Positions 44,971 through 54,122 are shown, numbered from the stretch's first letter. The stretch: 64,000 nt of DNA from Bradyrhizobium sp. SZCCT0153 (GCF_018129995.1 NZ_JAFCKS010000003.1:930001-994000), one strand, 5' to 3'. Program-made: numbers and translations. The notes: a model not told the origin generated them from the letters alone.

Positions 44971-45789
44971 TTATTCGCCGCCTGACAGCAGCGACCCTTG
45001 CTTCCTGGCGCTACGCAAAAGGGCAAGGAATGCCCCAAAAGATGCAACCAGCAGCACCGCGTTGATGGCCAACGCACTCAACATCAGATCGGTCCTGAAG
45101 GCGTTTTCGATCAGCAACGCGCGCATGCCTTCGAACACGTAGGTCGGCGGCAGCGTCCAGGCGACATATTGCAGCCAGACCGGCAGCACGCTGACGGGAT
45201 AGTAGACGCAAGCGAGCGGCATGATCCCGAACATCAAGGTCCAGACGATGCTCTCGGCGCCGAGGCCGTTTCGCAGCACCAGGCCGGATACGAAGATGCC
45301 GACCGACCAGCTCGTGAAGATCAGATTGCAGAATAACGCGATCAGCGGCAGGCCGAGCGCATAAACGTTGAAATGAAACAGGAACAGCGCGAGCAGCGTC
45401 ATCGGGATGACGCCGATCGCGAGCCGGATCAGGCTCATGATCATCAGCGACAGCAGAAACTCGATGGGCTTGAGCGGGCTCATCATGAGATTGCCGAGGT
45501 TGCGCGCCCACATCTCCTCCAGGAACGAGATCGAGAAGCCGAGCTGGCCGCGGAACAGGATGTCCCAGAGGATGACGGCGCCGATCAGGGTGCCGCCGGC
45601 GCGCGCGAAGAAATTGGCGTTCTGGGCGATGTAGAGCTGGAGGAAGCCCCAGGTAATCACCTGCAGCGCCGGCCAGTACAGCAGTTCCAGCAGCCGCGGC
45701 CACGATGACAGCAGGAGGTACCAATAGCGCAGGATCATCGCACCGATGCGCTGCAAGGAGATGCCGCGATGGAGGGAGGCCTGGTTCAT
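44971..45789 (-). CDS. ABC-2 type transporter permease
   Basis: The 272-residue protein has six predicted helices with the ABC-2 permease pattern: an N-terminal amphipathic lead-in RIGAMILRYWYLLLSSWPRL, then TM helices, and the signature GLGAESIVWTLMFGIMPLACVYYP before the last helices. It forms an exporter with the ATPase encoded just upstream, whose stop overlaps its start by 4 bases (ATGA). The cargo is unknown; relatives move drugs, lipids or polysaccharides. Confidence 0.9.
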   Translation of the reverse strand: MNQASLHRGISLQRIGAMILRYWYLLLSSWPRLLELLYWPALQVITWGFLQLYIAQNANFFARAGGTLIGAVILWDILFRGQLGFSISFLEEMWARNLGNLMMSPLKPIEFLLSLMIMSLIRLAIGVIPMTLLALFLFHFNVYALGLPLIALFCNLIFTSWSVGIFVSGLVLRNGLGAESIVWTLMFGIMPLACVYYPVSVLPVWLQYVAWTLPPTYVFEGMRALLIENAFRTDLMLSALAINAVLLVASFGAFLALLRSARKQGSLLSGGE

Positions 45790-46589
45790 CGCGCCGTCTC
45801 CTGAACCCCGTTCACCCGGCCGCGCGCGACGTCGAGGAACACCTCCTCCAGCGTGGTGCGATTGTAGCGGGCCATGATGGCTTCGGGCGTGTCATCGTCC
45901 TCGATGCGGCCGCGCTTCATGATGATGACGCGGTCGCAGAGCCGCTCGACCTCGAGCATGTTGTGCGAGGCCAGCAGGATGGTGGCGTTGTTAGCCTTGC
46001 GGTAGCGCTCCAGATGGCTGCGGACCCAATCGGCCGTGTCGGGATCGAGCGAGGCGGTCGGCTCGTCCAGCAACAGCAGCTCGGGCTGGTTGATCAGCGC
46101 CTTGGCGAGCGCGACGCGGGTCTTTTGCCCTGCGGAGAGCTTGCCGTTGGCGCGGTCGATGAAATCGGTGAGGTCGAGATCGGCGGCGAGCGTCGCGATG
46201 CGGTCGGACAGGTTCTTCACCGCATAGAGATTGCCGAACACGGTGAGGTTCTGCCGCACCGTGAGCCGCATCGGCATGTCGACATAGGGGCTCTCGAAAT
46301 TCATCCGCCCCAGCACGGCCGCGCTCTCCTCGGGCATGCGATGCCCCAGCACCTGCACGCGGCCGGAGGTCGGCAGCACCAGGCCCATGATCATCGCGAT
46401 GGTCGTGGTCTTGCCGGCGCCGTTGCCGCCCAAAAGCCCGGTGATGCTGCCGCGCGGAAGCGAAAACGAGATATCGTCGACGGCGCGCGTCTGCTTGTAG
46501 ACCTTGACGAGGTGATCGACCGCAATGGCCGCAGAGGAGCTGCGCTCCGCGACAGTCGGCGGACTTGAAGCTTTGTCGTTCCCGGTCAT
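45786..46589 (-). CDS. ABC-2 type exporter ATP-binding protein
   Basis: This 267-residue ATPase has Walker A GGNGAGKTTT, a Q-loop region (MNFESPY), the ABC signature LSAGQKTRVALAKAL (a variant of LSGGQ), Walker B LLLLDEPTASLD and the switch ASHNM. It drives the ABC-2 permease encoded by the overlapping downstream gene. The ATG at 46589 (MTGNDK) is chosen since the longer frame overlaps the divergent regS. The first residues are Ser-rich and unstructured. Confidence 0.92.
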   Translation of the reverse strand: MTGNDKASSPPTVAERSSSAAIAVDHLVKVYKQTRAVDDISFSLPRGSITGLLGGNGAGKTTTIAMIMGLVLPTSGRVQVLGHRMPEESAAVLGRMNFESPYVDMPMRLTVRQNLTVFGNLYAVKNLSDRIATLAADLDLTDFIDRANGKLSAGQKTRVALAKALINQPELLLLDEPTASLDPDTADWVRSHLERYRKANNATILLASHNMLEVERLCDRVIIMKRGRIEDDDTPEAIMARYNRTTLEEVFLDVARGRVNGVQETAR

Positions 46590-46695
46590 GCTGGGCGTTC
46601 TTCTGCTATTGCAGCTGATAGCGCAAGGCTTGTAATCCGGGTGGTTCCGCGAGCCCCGCGTTTGTGACCGAGAAGGCACCGCCACATTGGCCGAC

Positions 46696-48018
46696 ATGAC
46701 CGAAATTGCCGCCTCCGACTTTCGCCCTTCGCAGAGGCATATCCGCCTGGACACGATCCTGCGGTTGCGCTGGCTGGCGGTGCTCGGGCAGCTCGCCGCG
46801 ATCTTCATCGTGGCGCAGGGGCTGGAGTTCAACGTCGAGATCGTCCCCTGCGTCAGCATCATCGCCCTGTCGGCCGCGCTCAATCTGGCACTGCAAACCG
46901 TTTCCAATCCGATGCAGCGGCTGGAGCCGATGCAGGCGGCCGGACTGCTCGCGCTGAACATCGTGGAGCTGGCCGGCCTGCTGTTCTTCACCGGCGGGCT
47001 GCAGAACCCGTTCTCGTTCCTGTTTCTCGCACCCGTGCTGATCTCGGCCACCGCGCTGCCGGCCCGCTTCACCTTCGGCCTCGGCGTGCTCGCCGTGGCC
47101 TGCGCTTCCGCCCTGTTCTTCTTCCATCTGCCGCTGCCCTGGGATTCCGACGATCCGCTGGTGCTGCCGCCGATCTATCTCGTCGGCGTCTGGCTCTCGA
47201 TCGTGCTCGCGATCGGCGTCACCAGCCTTTATTCGTTCCAGGTGACCGAGGAGGCGCGCAAGCTTGCGGACGCGCTGGCGGCGACCGAGCTGGTGCTGAC
47301 GCGCGAGCAGCATCTGACCCAGCTCGACGGCCTGGCCGCGGCGGCCGCGCACGAGCTCGGCACGCCGCTCGCGACCATCTTCCTGATCTCGCGCGAGCTG
47401 CAAAACACGGTGAAGGACCCGGTCTTTGCCGCCGACCTGAAAACCTTGCGCGAGCAGACGCAGCGCTGCCGCGACATCTTGAGCAAGATCACCCAGCTTT
47501 CCTCCACCGGCGCGCCGTTCGACCGCATGAAGCTGTCGGAGCTGATCGAGGAAGTGGTGGCGCCGCATCGCGATTTCGGCGTCGACATCAAGGTGCGGAT
47601 CGCGGTCGCGATCGTGGCCGAGCCGGTCGGCTCGCGCAATCCGGCGATCCTCTACGGCGTCGGCAACATCGTCGAGAACGCGGTCGATTTCGCCCGCACC
47701 ACCGTCGAGGTGAATGCATGGTGGAACAAGGACACGATCGAGCTCGTGATCTCCGACGACGGCCCCGGCATTCCGCCGGATATCCTTAACCGGATCGGCG
47801 AGCCCTATCTGTCGCGGCGGCGCAACCTGGACGACGGCGGCGGCGAGCGGCGCGGCCTCGGGCTTGGCGTGTTCATCGCACGCACCTTGCTCGAACGCAC
47901 CGGCGCCAAGGTCTCGTTTACCAACCGGACCTTTCCGGAACACGGCGCCGTGGTCCAGATCAGTTGGCCGCGAGAGCGTTTTGAGGCTATCGAGACCTTC
48001 GAGGAAACAATAGGATAG
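46696..48018 (+). CDS. regS: redox sensor histidine kinase RegS/RegB/PrrB type
   Basis: This 440-residue membrane kinase has six N-terminal helices (about 25-180). The quinone-sensing heptapeptide GGLQNPF is at 100-106. The H-box holds the phospho-acceptor His219 (AAHELGTPLATI) and the redox-active Cys equivalent is Cys258 (QRCRDIL). The ATPase domain has GIGNIVENAV-like N, GPGIP and GLGLGVF boxes. These features are known for RegB: quinone and cysteine redox state set kinase activity, which controls respiration, nitrogen fixation and CO2 fixation genes. The ATG at 46696 is preferred to a TTG at 46687. regR follows after about 100 bases. Confidence 0.94.
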   Translation: MTEIAASDFRPSQRHIRLDTILRLRWLAVLGQLAAIFIVAQGLEFNVEIVPCVSIIALSAALNLALQTVSNPMQRLEPMQAAGLLALNIVELAGLLFFTGGLQNPFSFLFLAPVLISATALPARFTFGLGVLAVACASALFFFHLPLPWDSDDPLVLPPIYLVGVWLSIVLAIGVTSLYSFQVTEEARKLADALAATELVLTREQHLTQLDGLAAAAAHELGTPLATIFLISRELQNTVKDPVFAADLKTLREQTQRCRDILSKITQLSSTGAPFDRMKLSELIEEVVAPHRDFGVDIKVRIAVAIVAEPVGSRNPAILYGVGNIVENAVDFARTTVEVNAWWNKDTIELVISDDGPGIPPDILNRIGEPYLSRRRNLDDGGGERRGLGLGVFIARTLLERTGAKVSFTNRTFPEHGAVVQISWPRERFEAIETFEETIG

Positions 48019-48121
48019 GCCGCGACCTTGCGTCGCACGGGCGGGCCGATCGACTATTGGCGGCCTTGGCACCGCCCGATTGCGACGCCATATGTAGATG
48101 TGCAGGACAAAGGACAACACC

Positions 48122-48676
48122 TTGAACGCCATCGCCGAACTGAACGAACAGACCGACCGCTCGCTTCTCATCGTGGAGGACGACAAGCCGTTCCTTGAGC
48201 GGCTGTCGCGTGCCATGGAGACGCGCGGCTTTGCGGTGACGTCGTGCGACACGGTTTCCGATGGTCTTGCGCAAATCGGCAAGGCCGCGCCCGCATTCGC
48301 CGTGGTGGATCTGCGGCTCGGCGACGGCAACGGCCTCGACGTGGTCTCGGCGCTGAAGAAGAAGCGTCCCGACGCCCGCGCGATCGTGCTGACCGGTTAC
48401 GGCAACATCGCCACCGCCGTCACGGCGGTGAAGATGGGCGCGATCGATTATCTCTCCAAGCCCGCGGACGCCGACGACGTCGTCGCCGCGCTGCTGTCGA
48501 CGAGCGCGGAGAAATCCGAGCTGCCGACCAATCCGATGTCCGCCGACCGCGTCCGCTGGGAGCACATTCAGCGCATCTACGAGATGTGCAACCGCAACGT
48601 CTCGGAAACGGCACGCCGGCTCAACATGCACCGCCGGACGCTGCAGCGGATTCTGGCGAAGCGCGCACCGCGGTAA
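48122..48676 (+). CDS. regR: response regulator RegR/RegA/ActR type
   Basis: This 184-residue regulator has a receiver domain with the acidic pair near residues 20-21, phospho-acceptor Asp63 (VVDLRLGDG) and Lys in LSKPAD. A four-Pro-type linker is followed by a Fis-like helix-turn-helix (NVSETARRLNMHRRTLQRIL) at the C-terminus. The size equals the usual RegA length. The start is a TTG at 48122 preceded by AAAGGA and giving MNAIAELNEQ; an ATG 24 bases upstream is less likely. It is phosphorylated by RegS and in Bradyrhizobium controls nifA (fixR-nifA), by established knowledge. Confidence 0.94.
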   Translation: MNAIAELNEQTDRSLLIVEDDKPFLERLSRAMETRGFAVTSCDTVSDGLAQIGKAAPAFAVVDLRLGDGNGLDVVSALKKKRPDARAIVLTGYGNIATAVTAVKMGAIDYLSKPADADDVVAALLSTSAEKSELPTNPMSADRVRWEHIQRIYEMCNRNVSETARRLNMHRRTLQRILAKRAPR

Positions 48677-48683
48677 CGGTCTC

Positions 48684-48780
48684 GCAGGGCGGGCAAAGGC
48701 GCGTAGCGCCGTGCCCACCACCTCTGCTTCCATCTCGAGCGGCTTGAATGGTGGGCGCGCTTTCGCTTTGCCCACCCTGC
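48684..48780. repeat. long inverted repeat of the GGGCAAAG / CTTTGCCC type
   Basis: GCAGGGCGGGCAAAG (48684-48698) is mirrored with one mismatch by CTTTGCCCACCCTGC (48766-48780), and GTGCCCACCA pairs inside with TGGTGGGCGC. It fills the space between regR and the convergent mmcB gene and could end both transcripts. It is typical of Bradyrhizobium dispersed elements. Confidence 0.75.
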
Positions 48781-48784
48781 GACT

Positions 48785-49276
48785 TCATTCCCAAAAATCC
48801 GCATGCCCTTGCGGATCGACCAGGCGGTTGATCCGCAACGCTGCCGCCATCGCGAAACGCACCGTCATCCGCTTGCGCGTGGCCGCAGCGATCTTGTGCT
48901 CGGGCGCCTCGCACTGCATGTGCGCGCCATAGGGGTCGGCGATGATCAGGCCGGTGCCTTCAGGAAAGATCTCGCACGGCAGGTCCTGCGTGAAGGCAAA
49001 GAACAGCCGATCGCAATGGGCGCGGTACTCGTGCCATTTCTGGTCCGCGCGCAGATCCTCGACCGACGACTTGATCTCGACGATCCAGATCTCGCCGCGC
49101 TCGTTGAGCGCCACGAGATCGGCGCGCCGGCCCGAGGGCAGCGGCAATTCGCTGATGCAGGAGAAGCCGAGCGAGCGCAGCAACCGTGCCGTGCCGCGCG
49201 CGATCGCCAGCGCCGTCTCGGACTGACGGCGATCCGGCGGCGGCACCAGGGCGATGTTACGGGCGGGGTTGTCCAT
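48785..49276 (-). CDS. mmcB: MmcB family DNA-repair-associated protein
   Basis: The 163-residue protein has a PD-(D/E)xK nuclease-like core: SGRRADLVALNERGEIWIVEIKSS shows the RADLV and E-x-K pattern, followed by KWHEYRAHCDRLFFA. This matches the MmcB family (formerly a domain of unknown function) that is SOS/DNA-damage linked in Caulobacter. The ATG at 49276 begins MDNPARN. It is convergent with regR and divergent from the GH13 gene at 49403. Confidence 0.88.
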   Translation of the reverse strand: MDNPARNIALVPPPDRRQSETALAIARGTARLLRSLGFSCISELPLPSGRRADLVALNERGEIWIVEIKSSVEDLRADQKWHEYRAHCDRLFFAFTQDLPCEIFPEGTGLIIADPYGAHMQCEAPEHKIAAATRKRMTVRFAMAAALRINRLVDPQGHADFWE

Positions 49277-49402
49277 GGGGCAAGTTTAGCCGATTCCATC
49301 CACCGTGTCGTCCCGGCCCTCGCCGGGGCGGGAACCTCCCTCCTTCCTCGCACTTATCACGCAGCCGCCGCACCTCGGCGGGGACCATCGAGGCTGCGGC
49401 GC

Positions 49403-51100
49403 ATGATCGACGATCTCTGGTACAAGAACGGCGTGATCTATTGCCTGTCCGTCGGCACCTACATGGATGCCGACGGCGACGGCGTCGGTGACTTCAAGGG
49501 GTTGCTGCGCCGGCTCGACTATCTGCACGGGCTCGGCATCACCACGATCTGGCTGATGCCGTTCCAGAATTCGCCGGGCCGCGACGACGGCTACGACATC
49601 GCCGACTATTACAGCGTCGATCCCCGCTACGGCACGCTCGGCGATTTCGTCGAGTTCGCCCACGGCTGCAAGCAGCGCGGCATCCGAATCATCATCGATC
49701 TCGTCGTCAACCACACCTCCGACCAGCATCACTGGTTCAAGGAGGCGCGGCGCGACAGGAACTCGCCCTATCGCGACTGGTATGTATGGTCGGACAAGAA
49801 GCCGGCCAATGCCAACAAGGGCATGGTGTTTCCCGGCGTGCAGAAATCGACCTGGACGCGCGACAAGGAAGCGGGTGCGTATTATTTTCACCGCTTCTAC
49901 GACTTCCAGCCCGACCTCAACACCTCGAACCCGCACGTGCAGGCCGAGATCCTCAAGATCATGGGCTTCTGGATCCAGCTCGGCGTCTCCGGCTTCCGCA
50001 TGGACGCCGTGCCGTTCGTGATCGCGACCAAGGGCGCCAAGGTGAAGAAGCCGGTCGAGCAATACGACATGCTGCGCGCGTTCCGCGAATTCCTGCAATG
50101 GCGGAAGGGCGACGCCATCATCCTCGCCGAGGCCAACGTGCTGCCGGAAACCGACATGGAATATTTCGGCCGCGATGGCGACCGCATGCACATGATGTTC
50201 AACTTCCACGTCAACCAGCATCTGTTCTATGCGTTGGCGTCCGGCGACGCGCGACCGCTGGCGAAGGCGCTGAAGGCGACCAAGCCGCGGCCGGCCGCCG
50301 CGCAATGGGGCCTGTTCCTGCGCAATCATGACGAGCTCGATCTCGGGCGGTTGACCAAGGCGCAGCGCGATCTCGTCTTCAAGCGCTTCGGCCCCGACAA
50401 GGACATGCAGCTCTACGACCGCGGCATTCGCCGCCGCTTCGCGCCGATGATCGGCGGGGACCGCAGGCGGCTCGAGCTCGCCTACAGCCTGATGTGCACG
50501 CTGCCGGGAACGCCCGTGATCCGCTACGGCGACGAGATCGCGATGGGCGATGATCTGTCGCTGCCCGAACGCAATTGCGCGCGCACGCCGATGCAATGGT
50601 CGACCGAGCCCCACGGCGGCTTCACCAAGAGCGACAAGCCGGCATGCCCCGTCATCGACAAGGGCCCCTACGGCTACCAGCACGTCAATGTCGCCAAGCA
50701 GCGTCGCGATCCCAATTCCATGCTGAACTGGACCGAGCGCATCGTCCGTATGCGCAAGGAGGTACCGGAGATCGGCTGGGGCGATTTCGCGATCATCGCG
50801 ACGCGCGATCCCGCCGTGTTCATCATGCGCTACGACTGGCGCAACAACTCCGTGCTGTTCGTGCACAATCTCGGCGACAAGCCGCGCGAGATCGCGTTCT
50901 CGGCAGGGCTGCCTGGTGATGCCGGCGCGCACCTCATCAACCTGCTCGCGGAGGACCACAGCCACGCCGACAAGCGCGGCCAGCATCGCGTCGTGCTGGA
51001 GCCTTACGGCTATCGCTGGTATCGCGTCGGCGGGCTGGATTATCTGCTGAAGCGGAGTGATATCGACGAGAATAGTGCGGGCAACAAGCATCCGGGATAA
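49403..51100 (+). CDS. GH13 alpha-amylase/trehalose synthase-like enzyme
   Basis: This 565-residue (beta/alpha)8 GH13 enzyme has all catalytic residues: nucleophile Asp201 (GFRMDAVPF), acid/base Glu243 (ILAEANV) and transition-state Asp310 (RNHDELD). The early calcium-site motif MDADGDGVGDFKG and DLVVNHTSDQHHWF are present. The GLFLRNHDELDLGRLT and ERNCARTPMQWS stretches resemble trehalose synthases (TreS), but the fused maltokinase seen in some TreS is absent. It may interconvert maltose and trehalose or act as a maltodextrin hydrolase. The ATG at 49403 (MIDDLWYKNG) begins the domain; the frame is open for 200 codons upstream without coding character. Confidence 0.87.
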   Translation: MIDDLWYKNGVIYCLSVGTYMDADGDGVGDFKGLLRRLDYLHGLGITTIWLMPFQNSPGRDDGYDIADYYSVDPRYGTLGDFVEFAHGCKQRGIRIIIDLVVNHTSDQHHWFKEARRDRNSPYRDWYVWSDKKPANANKGMVFPGVQKSTWTRDKEAGAYYFHRFYDFQPDLNTSNPHVQAEILKIMGFWIQLGVSGFRMDAVPFVIATKGAKVKKPVEQYDMLRAFREFLQWRKGDAIILAEANVLPETDMEYFGRDGDRMHMMFNFHVNQHLFYALASGDARPLAKALKATKPRPAAAQWGLFLRNHDELDLGRLTKAQRDLVFKRFGPDKDMQLYDRGIRRRFAPMIGGDRRRLELAYSLMCTLPGTPVIRYGDEIAMGDDLSLPERNCARTPMQWSTEPHGGFTKSDKPACPVIDKGPYGYQHVNVAKQRRDPNSMLNWTERIVRMRKEVPEIGWGDFAIIATRDPAVFIMRYDWRNNSVLFVHNLGDKPREIAFSAGLPGDAGAHLINLLAEDHSHADKRGQHRVVLEPYGYRWYRVGGLDYLLKRSDIDENSAGNKHPG

Positions 51101-51138
51101 TTTCGAGATGCTGGAGTTTGCTCCGCTGCTTCCACGAT

Positions 51139-51168
51139 CGTCATTGCGAGCGCAGCGAAGCAATGACG
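51139..51168. repeat. CGTCATTGC / GCAATGACG palindrome
   Basis: CGTCATTGC (51139-51147) and GCAATGACG (51160-51168) form a perfect 9-bp dyad around GAGCGCAGCGAA. It shares its core with the larger element at 61872-61956. It lies between the convergent GH13 genes. Confidence 0.75.
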
Positions 51169-51211
51169 GGGAGATGGCGGCGGCTACCGCTCTGATTTTG
51201 CGGGACGACCG

Positions 51212-52810
51212 CTAGGGCGGCGCCACGATCACACCCTCATTGCCGCGCAGATCCAGTACGCCTTCGAGCTTCTCGCCTTCGCGGTCCAGAAACGTCGACA
51301 GCAGGATCTCGCTGCCGAAACGGATCGCGCTGGTAGTCACCGCGATCGGTTCGGGGCCGAGATTGAGCGCCACGATGACCGCCCTGCCCGCGGCCTCGCG
51401 GCGATAGACCAGGAGATCGCCTTGCGCCGCGATCGGATGATAGTCGCCCGAAACCAGCGGCGGAGAGGCCTTTCGCAGCGCGATCAGGCGCTTGTACAGG
51501 CCGAGGAGCGAGCGCGCATCGGCTTCGAAATTGACGACGTTCTCGCGGATATGATCCTCGGGCAGCGGCAGCCACGGCCTGACCTCCGAGAAGCCGGCGA
51601 AGTTGGAGGAATCCCACTGCATCGGCGTGCGGCAGCCGTCGCGCCCGACGCCGATGCCGGGGACGTTCTTCTCGAAGGGATCGCGCACGTCCGCAGGCGC
51701 GAGTGCGAGCTGGTGCATGCCGATCTCGTCGCCGTAATAGAGCGTCGGCGTGCCGCGCAACGTCAGCAACAGCATGGCGGCGACGCGGGCCTGCTCCGGG
51801 CCGACGCGGCTGGCGACGCGCGGCCGGTCGTGATTGCCGAGCACCCAGTTCGGCCAGGCGCCTCTCGGCAGCGCCTTCTCGTAATCCTCGATGATCTTCT
51901 CGATCGAGCGCGCGCTCCAGAACGTCGAGAGCAGCGCGAAATTGAACGGCATCTGCGCGCCGGTGAGGTCGTTGCCGTAATAGGCCACCAGCCGGTGCAG
52001 CGGCAGATAGATCTCGCCGATCAGCACGCGGGCGCGATACGCGTCGGTGACGCGCCGCATCTGCGCGATCACATCATGCACCTCCGCCTGGTCGGTGGAA
52101 TATTGCGTCAGGATCCTTTCGTTCGGCGGCCGGCCCTCGACGTAATGCGGGTTTGGCGGATTGTCGCGGAATTCGGCGTCCTTGATCAGGTGCCAGATCA
52201 CGTCGACGCGAAAGCCGTCGACGCCCTTTTCCAGCCAGAACCGCATCACATCGTAGATCGCGGCGCGGACGTCCGGATTGCGCCAGTTGAGGTCCGGCTG
52301 CTGGGCGAGGAAGGCGTGGTAGTAATATTGACCCGTCGTCTCGTCGAGCTGCCACGCGCTGCCGCCGAACTCGGACACCCAGTTGTTGGGCGCACCGCCG
52401 CCCGGCGCCGGGTCGCGCCACACGTACCAGTCGCGCTTGGGGTTGTCGCGCGAGGAGCGGCTCTCGACGAACCAGGGATGCTGGTCCGAGGTGTGGTTCG
52501 GCACGAGATCGAGGATCAGCTTCAGGCCGCTGTCGTGCACGGCGCCGAGCAGCGCATCGAAATCCGCCATCGTGCCGAACAGCGGCTCGATGCCGGTATA
52601 GTCGGAGATGTCGTAGCCGAAATCGGCCATCGGCGAGGGAAAGATCGGCGACAGCCAGATCGCATCGACGCCGAGAGACTTCACATAAGGCAGCCGCTGG
52701 AGGATGCCGGCGAGATCGCCGACGCCGTCACCATTCGAGTCCTGAAACGAGCGCGGATAGACCTGATAGAAAATGCCGTCGCGCCACCAATTGTCATCGC
52801 CCTGAGCCAT
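51212..52810 (-). CDS. GH13 alpha-glucosidase / oligo-1,6-glucosidase-like
   Basis: This 532-residue cytosolic GH13 enzyme has nucleophile Asp203 (GFRVDVIWHL), acid/base Glu266 (VLIGEIYLP) and Asp328 (LGNHDRPR). The start WWRDGIFYQVYPRSF and SPMADFGYDISDY are typical of alpha-glucosidases of the GH13 oligo-1,6-glucosidase/maltase group. A C-terminal beta-domain follows from about 450. The ATG at 52810 (MAQGDDNWW) is chosen because the upstream continuation lacks family similarity. It is convergent with the other GH13 gene; together they suggest trehalose/maltose handling. Confidence 0.9.
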   Translation of the reverse strand: MAQGDDNWWRDGIFYQVYPRSFQDSNGDGVGDLAGILQRLPYVKSLGVDAIWLSPIFPSPMADFGYDISDYTGIEPLFGTMADFDALLGAVHDSGLKLILDLVPNHTSDQHPWFVESRSSRDNPKRDWYVWRDPAPGGGAPNNWVSEFGGSAWQLDETTGQYYYHAFLAQQPDLNWRNPDVRAAIYDVMRFWLEKGVDGFRVDVIWHLIKDAEFRDNPPNPHYVEGRPPNERILTQYSTDQAEVHDVIAQMRRVTDAYRARVLIGEIYLPLHRLVAYYGNDLTGAQMPFNFALLSTFWSARSIEKIIEDYEKALPRGAWPNWVLGNHDRPRVASRVGPEQARVAAMLLLTLRGTPTLYYGDEIGMHQLALAPADVRDPFEKNVPGIGVGRDGCRTPMQWDSSNFAGFSEVRPWLPLPEDHIRENVVNFEADARSLLGLYKRLIALRKASPPLVSGDYHPIAAQGDLLVYRREAAGRAVIVALNLGPEPIAVTTSAIRFGSEILLSTFLDREGEKLEGVLDLRGNEGVIVAPP

Positions 52811-52995
52811 GCCGGAAAACCCACCCGAAAATCTGACTTGATCATCTTGCCTGCGCGAGAGAACGCGTGAGCAGCGCCGCGGGTTCAAACCAGCGGGCGA
52901 ATTGGGACGGCCGTGTGACGGCCGGGGCGGCTGTTCCCGGTCCGGGCCACGAATCTTTTGCTTGGCCATAGGCCAAAAATCGGCATTGTGGCGCC

Positions 52996-53688
52996 ATGAC
53001 CGAGCAAAATGACACCCAAAAATCCTCGCAAGAGTCCTCGCAAGCCAAGGCCGGCGCGATCATCGTCCCCGTGACGCTGTTCGAGCAGAACTGCACCATC
53101 ATCTGGGACGAGCCTTCCAAGAAGGCCGTGGTGATCGATCCCGGCGGGGACGTGCCGAAGATTCTGGAGGCGATCAAGCAGACCGGCGTCACCGTGGAGA
53201 AGATCTGGCTGACCCACGGCCATATCGACCATGTCGGCGGTGCAGCCGAATTGCGCGACGCGCTGAAGGTGCCGATCGAGGGCCCGCATGAAGCGGACAA
53301 GTTCCTGCTCGACAACGTGGTCGAGAGCGGCGCGCGCTTCGGCATGACCGGTGTGCGCAATTTCGCGCCGGACCGCTGGCTGGCGGAAGGCGACAGCGTG
53401 GCGATCGGCGGCCTGACGTTCGACATTTTTCACTGCCCCGGCCACTCTCCCGGCAGCGTGGTGTTCTTCAACAAGGACTTGCGTTTCGCCCACGTCGGCG
53501 ACGTCCTGTTCGCAGGCTCGGTCGGCCGCACCGATCTGCCGGGCGGCAGTCACGCCACGCTGATCAACTCGATTCTGACCAAGCTGTTGCCGCTCGGCGA
53601 CGACGTCGGCTTCATCTGCGGCCACGGCGCCGGCTCGAGCATCGGCCAGGAGCGGATGACAAATCCGTTCATCACCGGCGAGATGTAA
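52996..53688 (+). CDS. metallo-beta-lactamase-fold hydrolase (glyoxalase II-like)
   Basis: This 230-residue MBL-fold protein has H74-x-H76-x-D78-H79 (LTHGHIDH), a further His (CPGHSPG), the bridging Asp (HVGDVLF) and the last His (CGHGAGSS). It resembles the YcbL type of hydroxyacylglutathione hydrolases, which split S-lactoylglutathione or similar thioesters in the cytosol. The first 20 residues are polar and repetitive (Gln/Ser-rich). It is convergent with the HxlR gene with a gap of three bases. Confidence 0.9.
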   Translation: MTEQNDTQKSSQESSQAKAGAIIVPVTLFEQNCTIIWDEPSKKAVVIDPGGDVPKILEAIKQTGVTVEKIWLTHGHIDHVGGAAELRDALKVPIEGPHEADKFLLDNVVESGARFGMTGVRNFAPDRWLAEGDSVAIGGLTFDIFHCPGHSPGSVVFFNKDLRFAHVGDVLFAGSVGRTDLPGGSHATLINSILTKLLPLGDDVGFICGHGAGSSIGQERMTNPFITGEM

Positions 53689-53691
53689 GCG

Positions 53692-54066
53692 TTACTCGGC
53701 GGCGTCCACGAGCGCGGCGGATTCGCCGAGGTTACGATCGCCCCATTGCCGGATCGCGGCGACGACCGGGACGAAACTCTTGCCCTTGCGCGTGAGGCGA
53801 TACTCGACCTTCGGCGGCACTTCGCCAAAATCCTTGCGGTCGATCAGGCCGCTCTCGGTCAGCGCCTTCAATTCGCGGCTGAGCACGCGCGGGGTAATCT
53901 CGGCGCTGCCTTCCATGCCACGCAGCAGGCCGCTTCTGATCTCGCCGTAGCGGCGCGGGCCGTCCTTGAGGTCCCAGACGATGCGCAGCTTGTACTTGCC
54001 GCTGATCATTTTTTGAAACGCCGCGACCGGACAGCTGCGCGCCGGAGCCGCTCTCGCCTTCGCCAT
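53692..54066 (-). CDS. HxlR family transcriptional regulator
   Basis: This 124-residue winged-helix protein has the HxlR hallmark N-terminal Cys (Cys12 in ARSCPVAAF), then ISGKYKLRIVWDLKDGPRRYGEI, TPRVLSRELKALTESGLI (recognition helix) and a wing PPKVEYRLTRKG. HxlR proteins often sense electrophiles through that Cys and control the divergent gene. Here that is the small monooxygenase-like gene at 54234. A tandem repeat and a direct-repeat pair lie in between. Confidence 0.92.
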   Translation of the reverse strand: MAKARAAPARSCPVAAFQKMISGKYKLRIVWDLKDGPRRYGEIRSGLLRGMEGSAEITPRVLSRELKALTESGLIDRKDFGEVPPKVEYRLTRKGKSFVPVVAAIRQWGDRNLGESAALVDAAE

Positions 54067-54084
54067 GTCGTCTCCTCCCTGCGC

Positions 54085-54122
54085 CAGCCTTGCCCTTGCA
54101 GCCTTGCCCTTGCAGCCTTGCC
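54085..54122. repeat. 14-base tandem repeat, 2.7 copies
   Basis: CAGCCTTGCCCTTG occurs at 54085-54098 and 54099-54112, and a partial third copy CAGCCTTGCC is at 54113-54122. It lies just upstream of the hxlR-type start on its strand, in the leader. It may vary in copy number between strains. Confidence 0.85.

Noticed and set aside
49286..51163. A 625-codon minus-strand frame opposite the GH13 enzyme
   Set aside because: The plus strand holds all GH13 catalytic residues; this frame is its mirror with no domain.
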